64,000 bases of DNA from Acanthaster planci (Eukaryota > Echinodermata > Asteroidea > Valvatida > Acanthasteridae): positions 1,122,579 to 1,186,578 of the forward strand of contig NW_019091360.1 of NCBI RefSeq assembly GCF_001949145.1, written 5' to 3'. Of this stretch, positions 24,501-36,600 are shown in pieces; within the stretch, counting starts at the first letter, position 1, and each line of letters starts with the position of its first letter. The notes under the pieces were generated by a model that was not told where the DNA came from, did not search any database, and saw only the letters and a list, made by a program, of their open reading frames with translations. A program made the translations under genes and the position numbers.

Positions 24501-27302
24501 GTGAGTTGATCATTAGAGATGACAGATGCCCTTCTGTTGATGCTCGGAATTGATTGTAGACACATAGTCTGGGATATTCCAATCAGATTAGCATCCACTG
24601 TTTTATCAGTGATTAAGCCAAGATAAGTTGAACTTGCAATAATGTCCAAGGGCTCAGAAAACCACATTTTAAAACCCATGGGTCCTATTTGACAATCTGA
24701 GACAACATAGTCTCTGGTAGCCTGGTTTCACGTTGGTAACTAAACAGTAAGTCCAACACTATGTGTGTCTGTCGTCAATTACAGTTTCTTAAGCGAATGT
24801 CAGCCATTAATTCTGATAAATTCACAATAACCCTGTAACCAATAAAACCTGAAATTATGTATTTGTCAGATACCATGGAAGACTTTAATCTTGTATAATT
24901 CTGAATTGGATTGGCCTTTATTCCTTAATGTCACCCAATCTAACAAAATGAGTCACAGGCTGCCTTTTAAACAAAGAAACTTGCACCATGGACTTCAGTA
25001 GGATCCCTTAATATTTTTCACCCACATAATGCTCATTTTTCATCAGGATGCCAGACTGAAAGATACATCTGAGCACAAAGCTCAGTTTGCTCTGTTTAAT
25101 GCAAACTAAAACAAACTTAATGAAGGGGAAAAATAGCCTTGAGACTAAGGTTGTGGGTACATACAGGCCATCTTGAAAATTGAGGTTCCACAGGTGTGTC
25201 ATGTTTGTGTCCCTGTGACACCTGACCTACGTAATCTGAAATAGAACATCAATCAAATCAACTTCAAACTGTTTTTATTTGTACAGCAGGTACATTGTAA
25301 CTTGCATCAGTTTCCGTCTCTTGGAAATCAAAGAATGTGCTCTTACAAAATCATGTCAGATGTAACAGGGACACGAAAAAATTGGACCCCAAAGAAAAGT
25401 AGCTTGATCTTTATACTACCGAGAGTGTGTGACATTCCTCTTGCAGCATCATTGACAGACTGGACGGTGTGCGTCTTCTCTGGTCATTGCTCAAGAACCA
25501 GAACCAGCAAGTTCAGGCCAGTGCAGCCTGGGCTATCTGCCCATGCATTGAGAACGCAAAGGTAGGCCTTCACATTTCACAGTACACCGTCGCATCTGTG
25601 GACCGCTATCTACCGTTGTTGTGGTTTTTAAGACCTGCTTTTTAGATGTTAGAGTCACATACTAGCCTTCCCAAACTGTGGCAAGCTGCCAGTGCAAACA
25701 ATAATTTACTAAGAATTTCCCAACCATATGTGATATACTTTCTGCAGCCTGTACAAATACTAAGTAAATACTAGTGGTTTATACCTTATTTTGCCCAGGA
25801 TGCTGGTGAGATGGTGAGATCCTTTGTGGGTGGTCTAGAGCTCATTGTCAGCCTTCTCAAGTCGGATGACAGGGAGGTGTTGGCCAGCGTGTGTGCGGCT
25901 ATCGCTAACATTGCAAAGGATGAGGAAAACCTAGCTGTCATCACTGATCACGGTGTGGTGCCCATGTTGGCCAAGCTAGCCACCACTGTAAGTTTGGTCT
26001 GGATTCATGACTAGGGATAGGACCCATTGACATGGCCATTGGTAGCCAATATTGTGCGTAGTAAACCATATTGAAAGCCGTGGCTTCCTGTTACTGTTCA
26101 CACTGACAGCAAGCACAACATGTTCCTGTTTGGAAAGTTAGTATCAACATAATGCTTTGCAAATTGAGCGGGTTTCTGCCTTGTGTTCACACATATAAAT
26201 TTTGCTCGGCATAATTACCTGTTATAACTGCTTTCTGTTGTAATTCATCTGTATAAAGGGACCTCACAGTCACTCTAATTTGATTGGCATTTATTGCTCA
26301 TAGCCTTGAAACCTCCAATATCCTTTATTATCAAAGAATCCATTAGCTAATTCTTTCAGCCACTGTTGTAGGCAGAAATTTTAGCACCACATACAGTAGG
26401 TAGTAGGAAAACTTCCGACAAAAACTGCAGTCAAATCCAGTGTTGGATCTGCTCAAAAATAAAAACTGTACATTTATCAAGTGGTGATCATTATGCCTTT
26501 CTACACAAAAGAAGGTTGATTACCAATTGTATGCCCATTGCACTGGTGTCCAATCTTGGGACAAGTGATCATGTTGCACTAGTGTGGTATCTTTTGATCA
26601 GGCCCTGTACCCTGTTGTTGTCATTTCTGAACAGACCGACGACAAGCTGAGAAGGCACCTGGCTGATGCCATCGCACGCTGCTGCATGTGGGGCAACAAC
26701 CGCGTGGCGTTTGGTCAGAACAGCGCTGTGGCACCGCTGGTGCGCTACCTGAAGTCGCCCGACATCAATGTGCACCGAGCCACAGCCACAGCCTTGTTCC
26801 AGCTCTCTAGGGATCCTAATAACTGCATCACCATGCACGAGAGTGACGTGGTCAAGGTAGGAGGCAGATGTTTTTGTGACCCAAATCAGAAATATGTTTG
26901 TGATGTCTAAGCGATAACCGGGAATGTTTAAGTTTGGCCCTAAAAAATGCAGAAGAAACGGTTTCGTTACTTGAAAGAGACAAAGTACAGAGTAGTAGAT
27001 GACATTGTTGACAAAAACATTTCGGTCATCAGCCTCTACTTTTCAAACGATCCCCAGCTATGCTAGCTCCATGTTGCTAGGTTCAACAGGACCCCTTTCA
27101 TTTCACACAGTGAGCCCATGCCCTACCCACAATTAAGAAAGTTAGCTTGAAGTGACAATTATTTCTTGTCTTTTTTATCTTATCTCAGCTGTTGATCGAC
27201 ATGGTTGGCTCGGATGACTTTGCCCTACAAGAAGCGGCAGCTGGCTGTATCGGCAATATCAGACTACTAGCATTGGCCAATGAAAAGGCTAAATATAAAT
27301 AG
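15308..27302 (+). CDS. ODAD2: Outer dynein arm docking complex subunit 2 (ARMC4), complete
   Basis: An axonemal protein that helps anchor outer dynein arms to doublet microtubules; loss in humans causes primary ciliary dyskinesia (family knowledge). Sixteen coding exons: 15308-15534, 16138-16310, 17020-17227, 17839-18082, 18287-18541, 19309-19439, 19802-19958, 20623-20769, 21537-21746, 22160-22396, 22908-23234, 24306-24490, 25447-25561, 25799-25987, 26635-26856, 27189-27302. All have AG/GT borders with consistent phases and sum to 3141 bp, i.e. 1046 residues plus TAG; the human protein is about 1044. Collinear identity is strong throughout, including [20 protein letters not shown] and the ARM repeats. 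The start [14 protein letters not shown] matches the human MGVALRKLTQWTA. No frameshift or stop was found. Confidence 0.96.
16434..16745 (+). mobile_element. tRNA-derived SINE in ODAD2 intron 2
   Basis: A box A (TGGCTGGGTGGTTAAGA, 16436-16452) and box B (GGTTCAAATCAATCC, 16481-16495) lie at the spacing of a tRNA gene. They are followed by a 250-bp body containing TCACTTTACCTCTTAACCTC and ending near ATTAATATAAAGTCCTTA. This is the typical layout of a Pol III SINE with a tRNA head. The head has lost clean cloverleaf pairing, so a functional tRNA is unlikely. Confidence 0.7.
17458..17563. mobile_element. MITE copy, ACAAGACC-rich family
   Basis: CGGTCTTGTAGTTGAGACCC aligns with the left end of the element at 5017-5217, and the ACAAGATCC, CACAAGACC and ACACAAGACC motifs follow in the same spacing. 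It ends around TACAGTCTTGTG. It lies in ODAD2 intron 3. It has no coding potential. Confidence 0.55.
19309..19958 (+). CDS. ODAD2: ODAD2 charged linker (exons 6-7)
   Basis: Exon 6 is lysine-rich ([20 protein letters not shown]), matching the position of the human SLNWK segment. Exon 7 holds a serine/glutamate run ([19 protein letters not shown]) followed by [18 protein letters not shown]. The same order, acidic run and then [15 protein letters not shown], occurs in human ODAD2. It links the N-terminal region to the ARM solenoid. Confidence 0.92.
20623..27302 (+). CDS. ODAD2: ODAD2 armadillo-repeat solenoid (exons 8-16)
   Basis: About 580 residues of ARM repeats covering residues 466-1046. 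Landmarks are [115 protein letters not shown] and SRCCMWG-type [20 protein letters not shown]. Each repeat shows the buried Gly-Gly and Leu pattern of ARM helices. The C-terminus [12 protein letters not shown] parallels human RLALATEKARYT. The solenoid is the protein-protein binding surface in docking. Confidence 0.95.
22447..22570 (+). mobile_element. tRNA-derived SINE in an ODAD2 intron
   Basis: A box A-like AGCTTAGGCCAGTGGTAC (22452-22469) and box B GGTTTGAATCC (22497-22507) are followed by GGTTGGGTTTTCAGCCCCT. The tail of this wording matches the minus-strand copy at 10870-11046, defining a shared SINE family. It starts about 50 bp after the exon 10 donor. Confidence 0.6.
23335..23402 (-). 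mobile_element. tRNA-like sequence (SINE head or tRNA pseudogene)
   Basis: On the minus strand TATGGGTTGGTAGAGC (box A) is followed at tRNA spacing by GGTTACAGGTTCAAATCC (box B). The acceptor stem is not clearly paired and the middle is AT-rich (TATAATATAATA), so a working tRNA is unlikely. It lies in an ODAD2 intron. Confidence 0.5.
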
Positions 27303-28306
27303 ACCTCGCAAGAAAGATATCTTCAGTGTACATCTTTCCATCAAGTGGAGACGGTTCTGAGACAGGTAACTGGTATCTCTGTCACTTTGCATTTTCACTT
27401 CTGCTTGAGTTTACAATAGACTTCTGAAAAAACTGTGTTCAGAAGAAAAATTCAAATTCATGGCTGAGCATGTAACATAAGCATGTAACAGTAGCGATGT
27501 TAGGCTATTTATATCTGTTTGCATATCATAGAGTTTGGAATCAACAAATACAATTTTGTCAGTATCAGATCATCATGCAATGTTTAGCAGAGCCATGAAC
27601 TTGATTCAAACAAGTGTGCTTGCTTAAAATAAGTCTAAGTGTTACAGCTTAGAATTGTTCAAATGAGAACAGGCAAGTGGCTCAGAGACACTGGTTTCAC
27701 AGCATCATCAGCAGGATGAACTGGGGCAGAGAAACTGGTTTTTGAAAACAGTCAGTGTATATAAGTATGTACAAAATATGCAAAAACTACTTCAGGGCAA
27801 CAGAAGTTACAACCAAAATGCTAATGTCTTCACTGTAAATTGGAGTATATTTGTCAAACTTTGGAACCAGCGTGAAGTATTGTGGGAAAGATTACCTGGA
27901 AATGCACAGCATTGTAAGTAGTGGATTTGGAGCTCTTGTGAAAGTTTGTTTAGGTCTATAGACTTGGATGTAGAGGAACCTTTCATTCCTCCAACTGTAA
28001 ATACTTTCTGACAAGAAGCCGTTTTGTTTACAAGTACATAAAATACAAATTTTTACACTGGGTCATATGGAGTCATTCTTGAACTTGTACATACATGAAT
28101 GAGGGTGTTAAATGAATGCAGTGTTACTTCTTTTATCACTTTGAAATTATTGGCTTTCCACCAGTTATTTGAAATTTGTAATAATTCCTTAATTTGCCGT
28201 AGAGATTTTCTTGTATTCCGTCCATGGAGAGGTATAATATATATAGCGGTTTTAATCACCTAGTGCCTTGTAACAATTTTGGCATCAGTTCTGTCTTTCC
28301 AATAAA
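27303..28306 (+). other. ODAD2 3' UTR with candidate poly(A) signal at 28301-28306
   Basis: The first AATAAA found after the ODAD2 stop codon is at 28301-28306, in TCTTTCCAATAAAGAATTC. This would give a 3' UTR of about 1 kb. No other feature is visible in the interval. Transcript evidence is needed to fix the end. Confidence 0.45.
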
Positions 28307-31300
28307 GAATTCAATGACATGTGTAAGGACAGTATATGAACGTCCATGATCTGTTTTGTTCCTTCTGTGACCGTTTTGACCACAGCTTTGGCTGAGTTTT
28401 TCTGCAGACTGACATATTGACAAAAAGACGGCCAAGATGCAAATCTGCAGGAAAACATATAACGGAATTTGGTATCTTAAATTGAAAGCCATGCAGATGT
28501 GTTTAATCATTCATAAAAGGAAAATATAATTAGGAGGTACATATTTGAAAATCATGAAAATCATGAAAATCTGACAGAAAACAGCATAGGTAGATAATAG
28601 GAAATATGAAATTAAACATAACAAGAAAGAATTTCTAAAGAAAAAAAGCAACATTTACCAAAATAAATACTGGTAGTTACCTGTGAGTTATCAGCATGAT
28701 AACACCAGAGACCAGTGTTGTGAAATCAAAGTATAAATCATGTTGGTCGGAACAATCATAGGTTTTCATGTTTGCCAACTAGAAACTAAGAAAGCTATGC
28801 TTACTTGGTTATTTTCGGCAGCAGGAAGGGCAGTGCGTGGGGTTTGGACAAGATGGAGGTGGAATGGCGTGCATAATGAAGTAATGGGAACAGAGTGGCT
28901 TTTCAACTGTTAACACATTTCACTTGAAGCTGTGTACACGTAAGTCTACACAGACAAGCATGATTCCCATTCCGATCATATCACCACTGCTGAACGGTTG
29001 CTAACATTTCATTGATACATTCTACTTTTACACCAAATCAGCCGGCTTGGAAAAATACAGCATCTGTCTCATTATGTAAACTGTATTGCAAGCCAGCAAG
29101 ATACATAAATGCTTCATTAGTCAACTATTACTGATTATCACATTTCTTTGTATGGCTTTTAAAGACATACATACCACGGGAATATTTATTTTGCAACACT
29201 ATTATAGGGGATGCAGCTTTGGGCCTCCAGTATATCACTTGTACAGGGCTAAAACCTTATTTTAGCAGTACTTGTTTATTTCATAAATAGCTACATTTAC
29301 AATTAGATTTTGAGGGTATTTAAAGGTACATGTATTAGTTAAAAGTCTTTTATACTTGTTTAAAATGGTTAAAATTGTGGATATTCTTTGCAACCTATTT
29401 TCAAATATAAGTAACTCTTGGTTGTTACAAATAAATATACAAGTATCAAGCAACAAAAAGTTATAAATGCATCTGACACCAGCAAAACCTGGATTGAAAA
29501 TGTTTTAAATAAAGACAGGAAAACACATGTTGTTTGGGCTATACAACCAACTCCATAATAGATCTAGTCTTTGAGATGTGTTAGTTGAAATTCAGGTTGA
29601 CAGACCTACGACTGACAAGAAACACACAACAGACATGGATCCCTACCCCCTTTTCATTAGGAATTCTCAGATGTAATGGCACCATATGGTAAATCAATAC
29701 AGTAACAATGTCTTGGCTTCAGGGAACCATACCGCCAGAGGGTAGTGATGATTCAATGCAAGGGAATGATCGAGCAATTGGCGGAAAATGCAAACAAGTC
29801 CAATACCATAGGAACTGTAGTGATTGTAGGGAAAACGTGTAGACAGCATAAAACTTTGCAGAATATATGACTGCATTTGAAGCACACCGACTGCAACAAA
29901 AAAAAAAGCCTTTTGGGACAACCATTCGGTGAGAACCTGGATTGAGAACTGCCAGAAAGGAGTGAGGATGATTCCAACTAGATGCAAACGATACTTGAGG
30001 TTACATCTTGCAATATCACATTACAGACCCTGCAAGTTTCACTGATGACTGCTTTTGAAGAAAAATTCTATGCCAGTTTTGAAAGCGCTTTGCATGTCAC
30101 AGAATTTGTTAAATTAATGAACCAACATCAAAATAATCACTGCCATTTCTTCCTTGGGACGTCCAAATTTCAAAAACAACAGAATTACAGCAAAAGAGTA
30201 AAACATACTTATATTGCACTTTTCCAAAGTTAAAACTTTGCACAGCATAAAATTATATCAAAATAAAACTCATTACATAAACTTTCAAACTTTTCAAAAT
30301 CAGAAAGATTTTATTTGCTGCAGATGTACTGACCCGATATTTAAAAATAGCATTTTGAAAAATCATAAAGATATCATTTCAATTGTGTTGAACAGTGGTT
30401 AACTCAAAATGCTTCATTTTATACAAAAAACTCATTTTTTGCAGACCTTAAAAACAGAAAGTGATATTTAGCTGCTTTCAAAGAATCCTGAAATGCATCA
30501 CAAATTATCATGGTTTGCAGGTGGTAATGCTGCCACACATGGCTTGTCTCGATTTTTTCTCCGAGTACATACAACTGACTAAATGGAGAGATGCTACAAG
30601 ATACGATTAATACCTGCTGTTTCCCTGATCTCATAAGGTTGGAGGTTGATCTGTCTCTACAATCTTTTTATACCTGCAGAGCCTGCAGGGATCTTAGCTC
30701 ACTGACTGAATTATCCTGAGCCGTGTTTCCCATTTGACTTTTTTTCTGTGCTTTTGCTGAACTTACCGTGATGGCATGTAACCATTTCTTTGTGTAAATC
30801 ATTTATGCGTTCCCACTTGGACTTAACAGTAACAGAACATTAGTTTACTGTGCAAGGTTGGTCTATGTGGCACGAAACTGATGTCCTAAGCATATCTTCA
30901 TATGCTACCATGCTGTTTGAATGGTTACGTTACGCACTAGAAATATCCTCAATTTTCCATCGTTACCACAACTGATTTGACTGTCATGAAACCTGGTCAC
31001 ATTTCTCCTCATTTCAATTAAATTGGTCAAAATACTTGTGAAGCAAAAGAAACACTGCCTTGATGGAAATGTGCATAACGCCGCACCGTGAAAATAGTGA
31101 TGTGTGTACAATCGTATCAAATGGGTCAGGGAACCGTTTTTCAAACGAGATATTCTACAATGTACCCGTGTGGAAGTTTTATAGTGTGGTGCTGTTCCCA
31201 ATGGAACAACTGGAACCCTGTAAATCAACCACTTCTCTGTGGAGAGATTCCATGACCAGACTACGTGGTTCCCGTGAGCAAGATGTAAAACCAATAGGGA

Positions 31301-31724
31301 CGTCAGTTCTCCAGGAATTCTGACTGGACTTGAATTTTGTAATTCTTTCACTCAGTCCAATGGAACAATGGATTTGTCAGGATTCGATAGATATCGGAAA
31401 TAATATTCTTTCCATTACACTGAACATTTTCTCAGTTTGACTGAGTATTATTTTCGCAAACAGCACTCGAATAATTTAAGCATTACAATTTTTGAGCATT
31501 CAACTTTGTACGTTACAAATTCTGACGCACACTGCCGCCAACTAAATCTAACACGCATACACACATTCTTGTCCTGTGGTAATACGCCAACCACACACAT
31601 TGTGGGGACCAAATATTACTGCGATTGAAGTCCGTACAATCTGCTCCACATTATCTCACACAAAGAAAACTTTCCCACAATGTCATGCCGACCAGGGCAC
31701 ACATTCACACACATAGACTTTTTG
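28307..31724. other. Convergent intergenic region and TRAK 3' UTR
   Basis: This lies between the ODAD2 3' end (plus) and the TRAK stop codon (minus). It is AT-rich and has no recognisable gene. Possible minus-strand AATAAA signals for TRAK occur at 30310-30315, 29275-29280 and 29185-29190. A 148-codon open frame at 30905-31351 (minus) has no recognisable features and is not called as a gene. Confidence 0.6.
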
Positions 31725-33696
31725 CTATAGCATAGGGCCGGGTTTACGGAAACCTTTCAAAGAGGAGAGGTTTCCGGCCAGCATGGACATAGGACTTGTG
31801 ACCCCTTGGGTCGTGGCTTGAGTCGCCAGACCCTCCTTTGAGGTCTCTCCTCCTCCTGTCTGTCCTCTAATGGGAAGCACGGAGGGTCTAGATGCGCTGA
31901 GCAACGAGGCTAGTCCAACTCCTGCCGTCTGTGACTGAGATGTGTCTGTTGATCTGGAGTTACTAGAAACAGTCAATGCACTGCCTCCACTGTATGAAGA
32001 ATGCTGCTTGGGGTGACTAGAAACAGCTGAAACACTGGCTGCACCGTGTAAACCCTGCTGCTTGGGGTGACTAGATACAGTCTCGGTGGAGCTGAGTGCA
32101 CCGAGCAAGCCAATCCCATGGGAACCCTGTGGCTTAGTGCATTCTAGGACTTCGGAATGACCACCCCGGCTACCGAATGCACTCGATGATTTGGAGGAAC
32201 TAAACACATTTGAAGTGGAGCTTGAGCTAGCTGGGCCCAACTGGATAGTGTTAAACCCTGGCACACTGCGAGTTGTAGAAACAGTTCCAGTGAAGGTCAT
32301 CTGAAAGGGGAGATTAGAAACAGTTGGGGTGGGTCCCGGTGTGGTTGTGGCAAACCCAAGCTCAATTCCCGAGTCGTCTGATGAGAAGAGTTTCTTGGGG
32401 ACCTTTGAGTCAACAGTAAGACCACTGTTTCGATGGACTGTTCCAGCATGCGAGCCGTATGCTCCTGGGGGGCTGTAGCCTCCTACGGCTCCTTCTAGAC
32501 CCATACAAAAGCCCTCTGTGGATAGTGCTGAAGATGCGGGTGCTGAAGATCGGGGTGTTCGTACCGGGCTCATCACGACGTCTCTGGTGCGCACGCTCGG
32601 AGCGACGGGCTGGCGCTGAAGAGTCCGGGCTCGACGCTCAGAGGTCTCCTTCTCTGCCCGGATCTTACGTACCTTCTCCATGAGCCGGGTTTTGGTCTCT
32701 GCGTCCAGCGAGTCTGTGATGTTCTTGGAGCGCACCGGCACGGCAAAGCGGGAGAAGATGCGGCTGGAGATGCGGTGCATGCGCTGCGGTTCCTCCACAT
32801 CTGACGAGGTTTCTCTTGCAGCCTCCGATGCACTCTTGAGCGGGGCCTGCGTGGGGGCGCCAAACATGTTCAGCCCCGCATTGACGCCGGCCGGGTTGAT
32901 GGCAGCCGCTTCCACTTTCGTCAGGACTTTGGGCTCAGCCGTCTGATCTACATCTCGCTCCTTCAAGACCTGAGCCAGGCCCAAGGATGTGCTGAAGGTC
33001 CTAGCAGCGACAGGCTTAGTGGGTTTGCTGATGTGTTCTGTGTTGGCCATCCTCGGACCCTTGTCACTGTGAAAACAAAACATAAGAGGGATAATAAACT
33101 GAAATTAAACAAACTGGACCAAGGAATTTTGAATTTGAACTTCTCAAGAGCAACCTAAGATTTTTTGTCACTTGCAGACTGGTTTAAAATCAAATTTTCT
33201 TCCTCTTAAAGTAATGTGCATTTACTTGAATCAGTGATACAGTTAATGTAAATGAAGCACACACTTCAAATATAAAACATCTATGTCGACACAGTGTTCT
33301 TGAGACAGACTTAAGTCACAATGAATGATGTGCAAATTAATTGTAATGACTGAATGATTGTAGAAACTGATAACTGAAAAAAAGGGTAAGCTTTGAAAAT
33401 AAAGAGTGAATTTGTTGAAATTTTGGAACAATTAAAGCTGCAAACTTGTAAAAAGTTGAGGTCACATAATGATCAAACTCCAAATCCAATCTTTAACAGA
33501 AACAAGAATTTCAAGAGGAACAAACACAGAAAACATCTGGTGATAGGCTCAAAACCATCAACCCTCAAGACAGGCTCCATGGCAGATTCTTACCTGGAAG
33601 TAAGCACCGTGTTATCAAGCAAACCGATGGTGCTCGTGGTGTAGGTGTAGGTACTAGACGTACTGACAAAACATTTGCTAGGAACGCAAGTGTGCT
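31725..33696 (-). CDS. TRAK: TRAK C-terminal tail exons
   Basis: The 103-bp exon 33696-33594 encodes SKCFVSTSSTYTYTTSTIGL, the counterpart of the vertebrate KCMSQTNSTFTFTT motif. Its start was chosen because only the acceptor at 33697-33698 keeps phase with the previous exon. The final exon, 33066-31725, encodes TFSTSLGLAQVLKERDV, matching TSLGLVWLLKERGI, then a long Ser/Thr/Gly-rich low-complexity tail ending GFRKPGPML and TAG. The tail beyond the LKER motif is not conserved in sequence. Confidence 0.88.
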
Positions 33697-36600
33697 CTGC
33701 ATGTTACATTGGCAGAAAAACAGACGTAAATGAGCGATGAAAACACCTCAATTCAATAGCCCTGCGTACTGATAATGCATCACTGTGTTTACTGCAGCAC
33801 ATTGGTGGGATAGAAAGGGGAGTCAAATGTCACGAGCGAGAGAAATAGCACACATATAAATTACATTTGATCACCAGAAAGTGAAAGGTGCAAATCTTAC
33901 CATTTCTAGTTGTCAAGGATAAGATTCAAAATGATGGTTACAAAACAACTGCCTTTTTAAACGAAATAATCATATTCGTATGCTTATGATAGCAGTGTAC
34001 ACACCGCTGACCCACGTTCTTTCCCGCCGGTGCTCTCCGGTATTAAACACTGTGATGCATGCAGGGCTAATCTCTCCTTTGAATAGCCTTGGAATTCAAG
34101 ACTGATTTGGAAACATGTATAGCTGTAAGGTAAGAGAATTAACTATATGTAACTAAACTTCATTAGTTCAGTTGGCAAAAGGAAAATAAATGAACGTATT
34201 ACAAAGATTAATCAATACTCTTCAATCTGTTTTCAACACACTGCACAGCCAGTGAAATCCTAACTAGTTTTTGCCATAGGATACATGAACACATCCTTGC
34301 ATTATGTATACACAGGGACGGCCAATGGATTCAACAGCCACACATGCTAAAGAGTCACTGGCAGCGGACATGTCTACACACTAATCCTCCATTTGTTTTG
34401 TACACACAAGGCCCAAGGAGTCTGGGGAAGCAGACTATGTACCTGGTCAATCTACACTGCCTACTATTTGCCTGTTTCTTTCAGACAGATCTGAATCACT
34501 ATCAGTGATCCCAACGCCGGCTCCCTCCATCCATTAGGTGGGTTCTTGTGTCAGTGAACCAACGATGGATCACTGATTGCGATGTAGATCCCTGTGAAAC
34601 AAACAAGGCCCTGAAGTAGCAAATGTCGACCCGTGGGCGCACCCCAGAGTGTAGCAAAATGGTTGGGATAGGAAGTATTATTCAAACATTGTTCAAATGA
34701 CTCTATTAAGCCAGTATTTGTGTTGCTTGTCTGTTTAACAAAAATTTGCTGACATGTCTTTGCCCTGTTTCGAAAGTTGAAATTTTCAGTTAAAACAATA
34801 GCCCAAATGCTGCACGACACATTGTGATTCCAGCATCAAATCCAACAAGACAAGGGAAGGGGACAGAAGTCACAGCCCAAAGTGATTCCTTACCGATGAC
34901 TCGCCCATCATCCTCCACATCGTCCATGGAGTAGATGGTCCCGTCTCTCTCCAGCTCCCTGAAGCCCTTGACCATGACGCCCGGCCTGACGTCCAGCATG
35001 CTGGCCATGTGAGGCTGGGCAAGACGCTGCCAGTGGTATAACGTCAAGGAACCTGCATTCAAACACATCCAAAAATGCACACTAAATGAAAGGTCAAGAA
35101 AAACCAGCCGCTGTTGTAACTCTGTCTCAAATAATGCAATTATATTGACACAGAAAGATTATGTGACCAGGCAATAAAAATGCATATTACCCTCATCCTT
35201 GTGCATATCACATTGTGCTATCATAAATCCCAGTTCCGCAGTCCAAACCATTATGTAGGGATCACTAACCAGACTAATTTCATTCACTGGTACCTTTGTC
35301 ACAAAAGTTGATAACAGTAAACTCTAGTGGGACCAGCAAACTGGCACACAATATGATCGGCTTTTGAACAGCTGCAATTTTTGTCAATGATTGAAGTTCG
35401 TTTGAAATTTGTTTCTTCCTGTAAGTTCCTCAAAAGGATGTCTGCTCAGCTGGAAGAGACATGCTGATTCTCCTCCAAAAATGGGCTTTTGAGCAAGGCG
35501 TACATGAATGAAAAGGTTGGTGCCTCACCTTCCATGGGCTTGACAATCTGCAGCTTCTCCGGCATGTACGACCGAAAGCCATGCCCACTCATGGACGGCA
35601 ATCCTCCAAAGCTGTCCATGGACCAGATGCTCCCTGGGCTGGGGCAGGTAGGGGTCTGGGAGCCCCCTGTGCCCCCTGGCTCTGACCCCTGAAGGAGGCG
35701 GAGCTTCTCCTCCTCTGCATACTTGTCCTCTGCCTCCTGGTTCTGCTTGCGCAGGTTGAGGCGGCGGAGGGCCGTTTCTAGGTCGTTGGAGCCAGGGATG
35801 CCTGTCCGGCCCAAGTGATGCACAGAGCTGTGTGGTGTGAGAGGTATGACGGATGAAGATAACTATGGGAAGCCTGAAGCCTCTGCTGGTGTTGTGAAAG
35901 GAACTAACGCCGGCACTATGTACATGACACATGATACTTTAACAAATGATGTTACACTTCCTTAATACTGACTTTGAACAAAAATCCATTTACACACATG
36001 ATAATTGACAGTGCCTACTAAGCCTATTGGATAATCTGGCCCTGCTATTACATCTGAAAGGTTTGTCTCAGTTGCAACCACACTGTGTTGCCATCCAGAC
36101 ACCAGACTACTCACCCAGAAACCTTACTGCTCACACAGACGCTCGACTTCTCACTCAAGCCCCACACTTGTCACCCAGGTACCACACTACTCACCCAGAC
36201 ACCAAATTACTCAGATACCTGACCTCCTACCAAGGCCAGGGACTACTCACCCAGATGGGCTGTTGTTTGACTCATTATCCCCCTCGTACTGCTCACTCAA
36301 AGGTGCCTCACTCAGCTGAGATCCTGCCATGGATATGACCGAGCTTCCTGGGGAGGTACGACGGCTGCTGTAGATGTCCTCACTGTAGTCTGATGGCGCT
36401 CGGCTACTGGAGGCTCGGTTTAGATCCCTCACGGTCCGCAAGATGTTCCTGTTTTGTTCCCTGGATAGAGAAGAGTTCAACAAAACAATGTTAACAATGA
36501 TCCATAAATTGCAGGAAGAATAATGGTTCTTAGGGGCAAAGCAATCATCAACAGTGAACTGATAAACCATCAACGGAGGAAGGGGGGGTCAATTCTGAGT

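Noticed and set aside
30905-31351. 148-codon open frame on the minus strand beyond the TRAK stop codon
   Set aside because: No recognisable domain, no supporting splice sites, and it lies where the TRAK 3' UTR is expected. Likely chance, though unusually long for AT-rich DNA.
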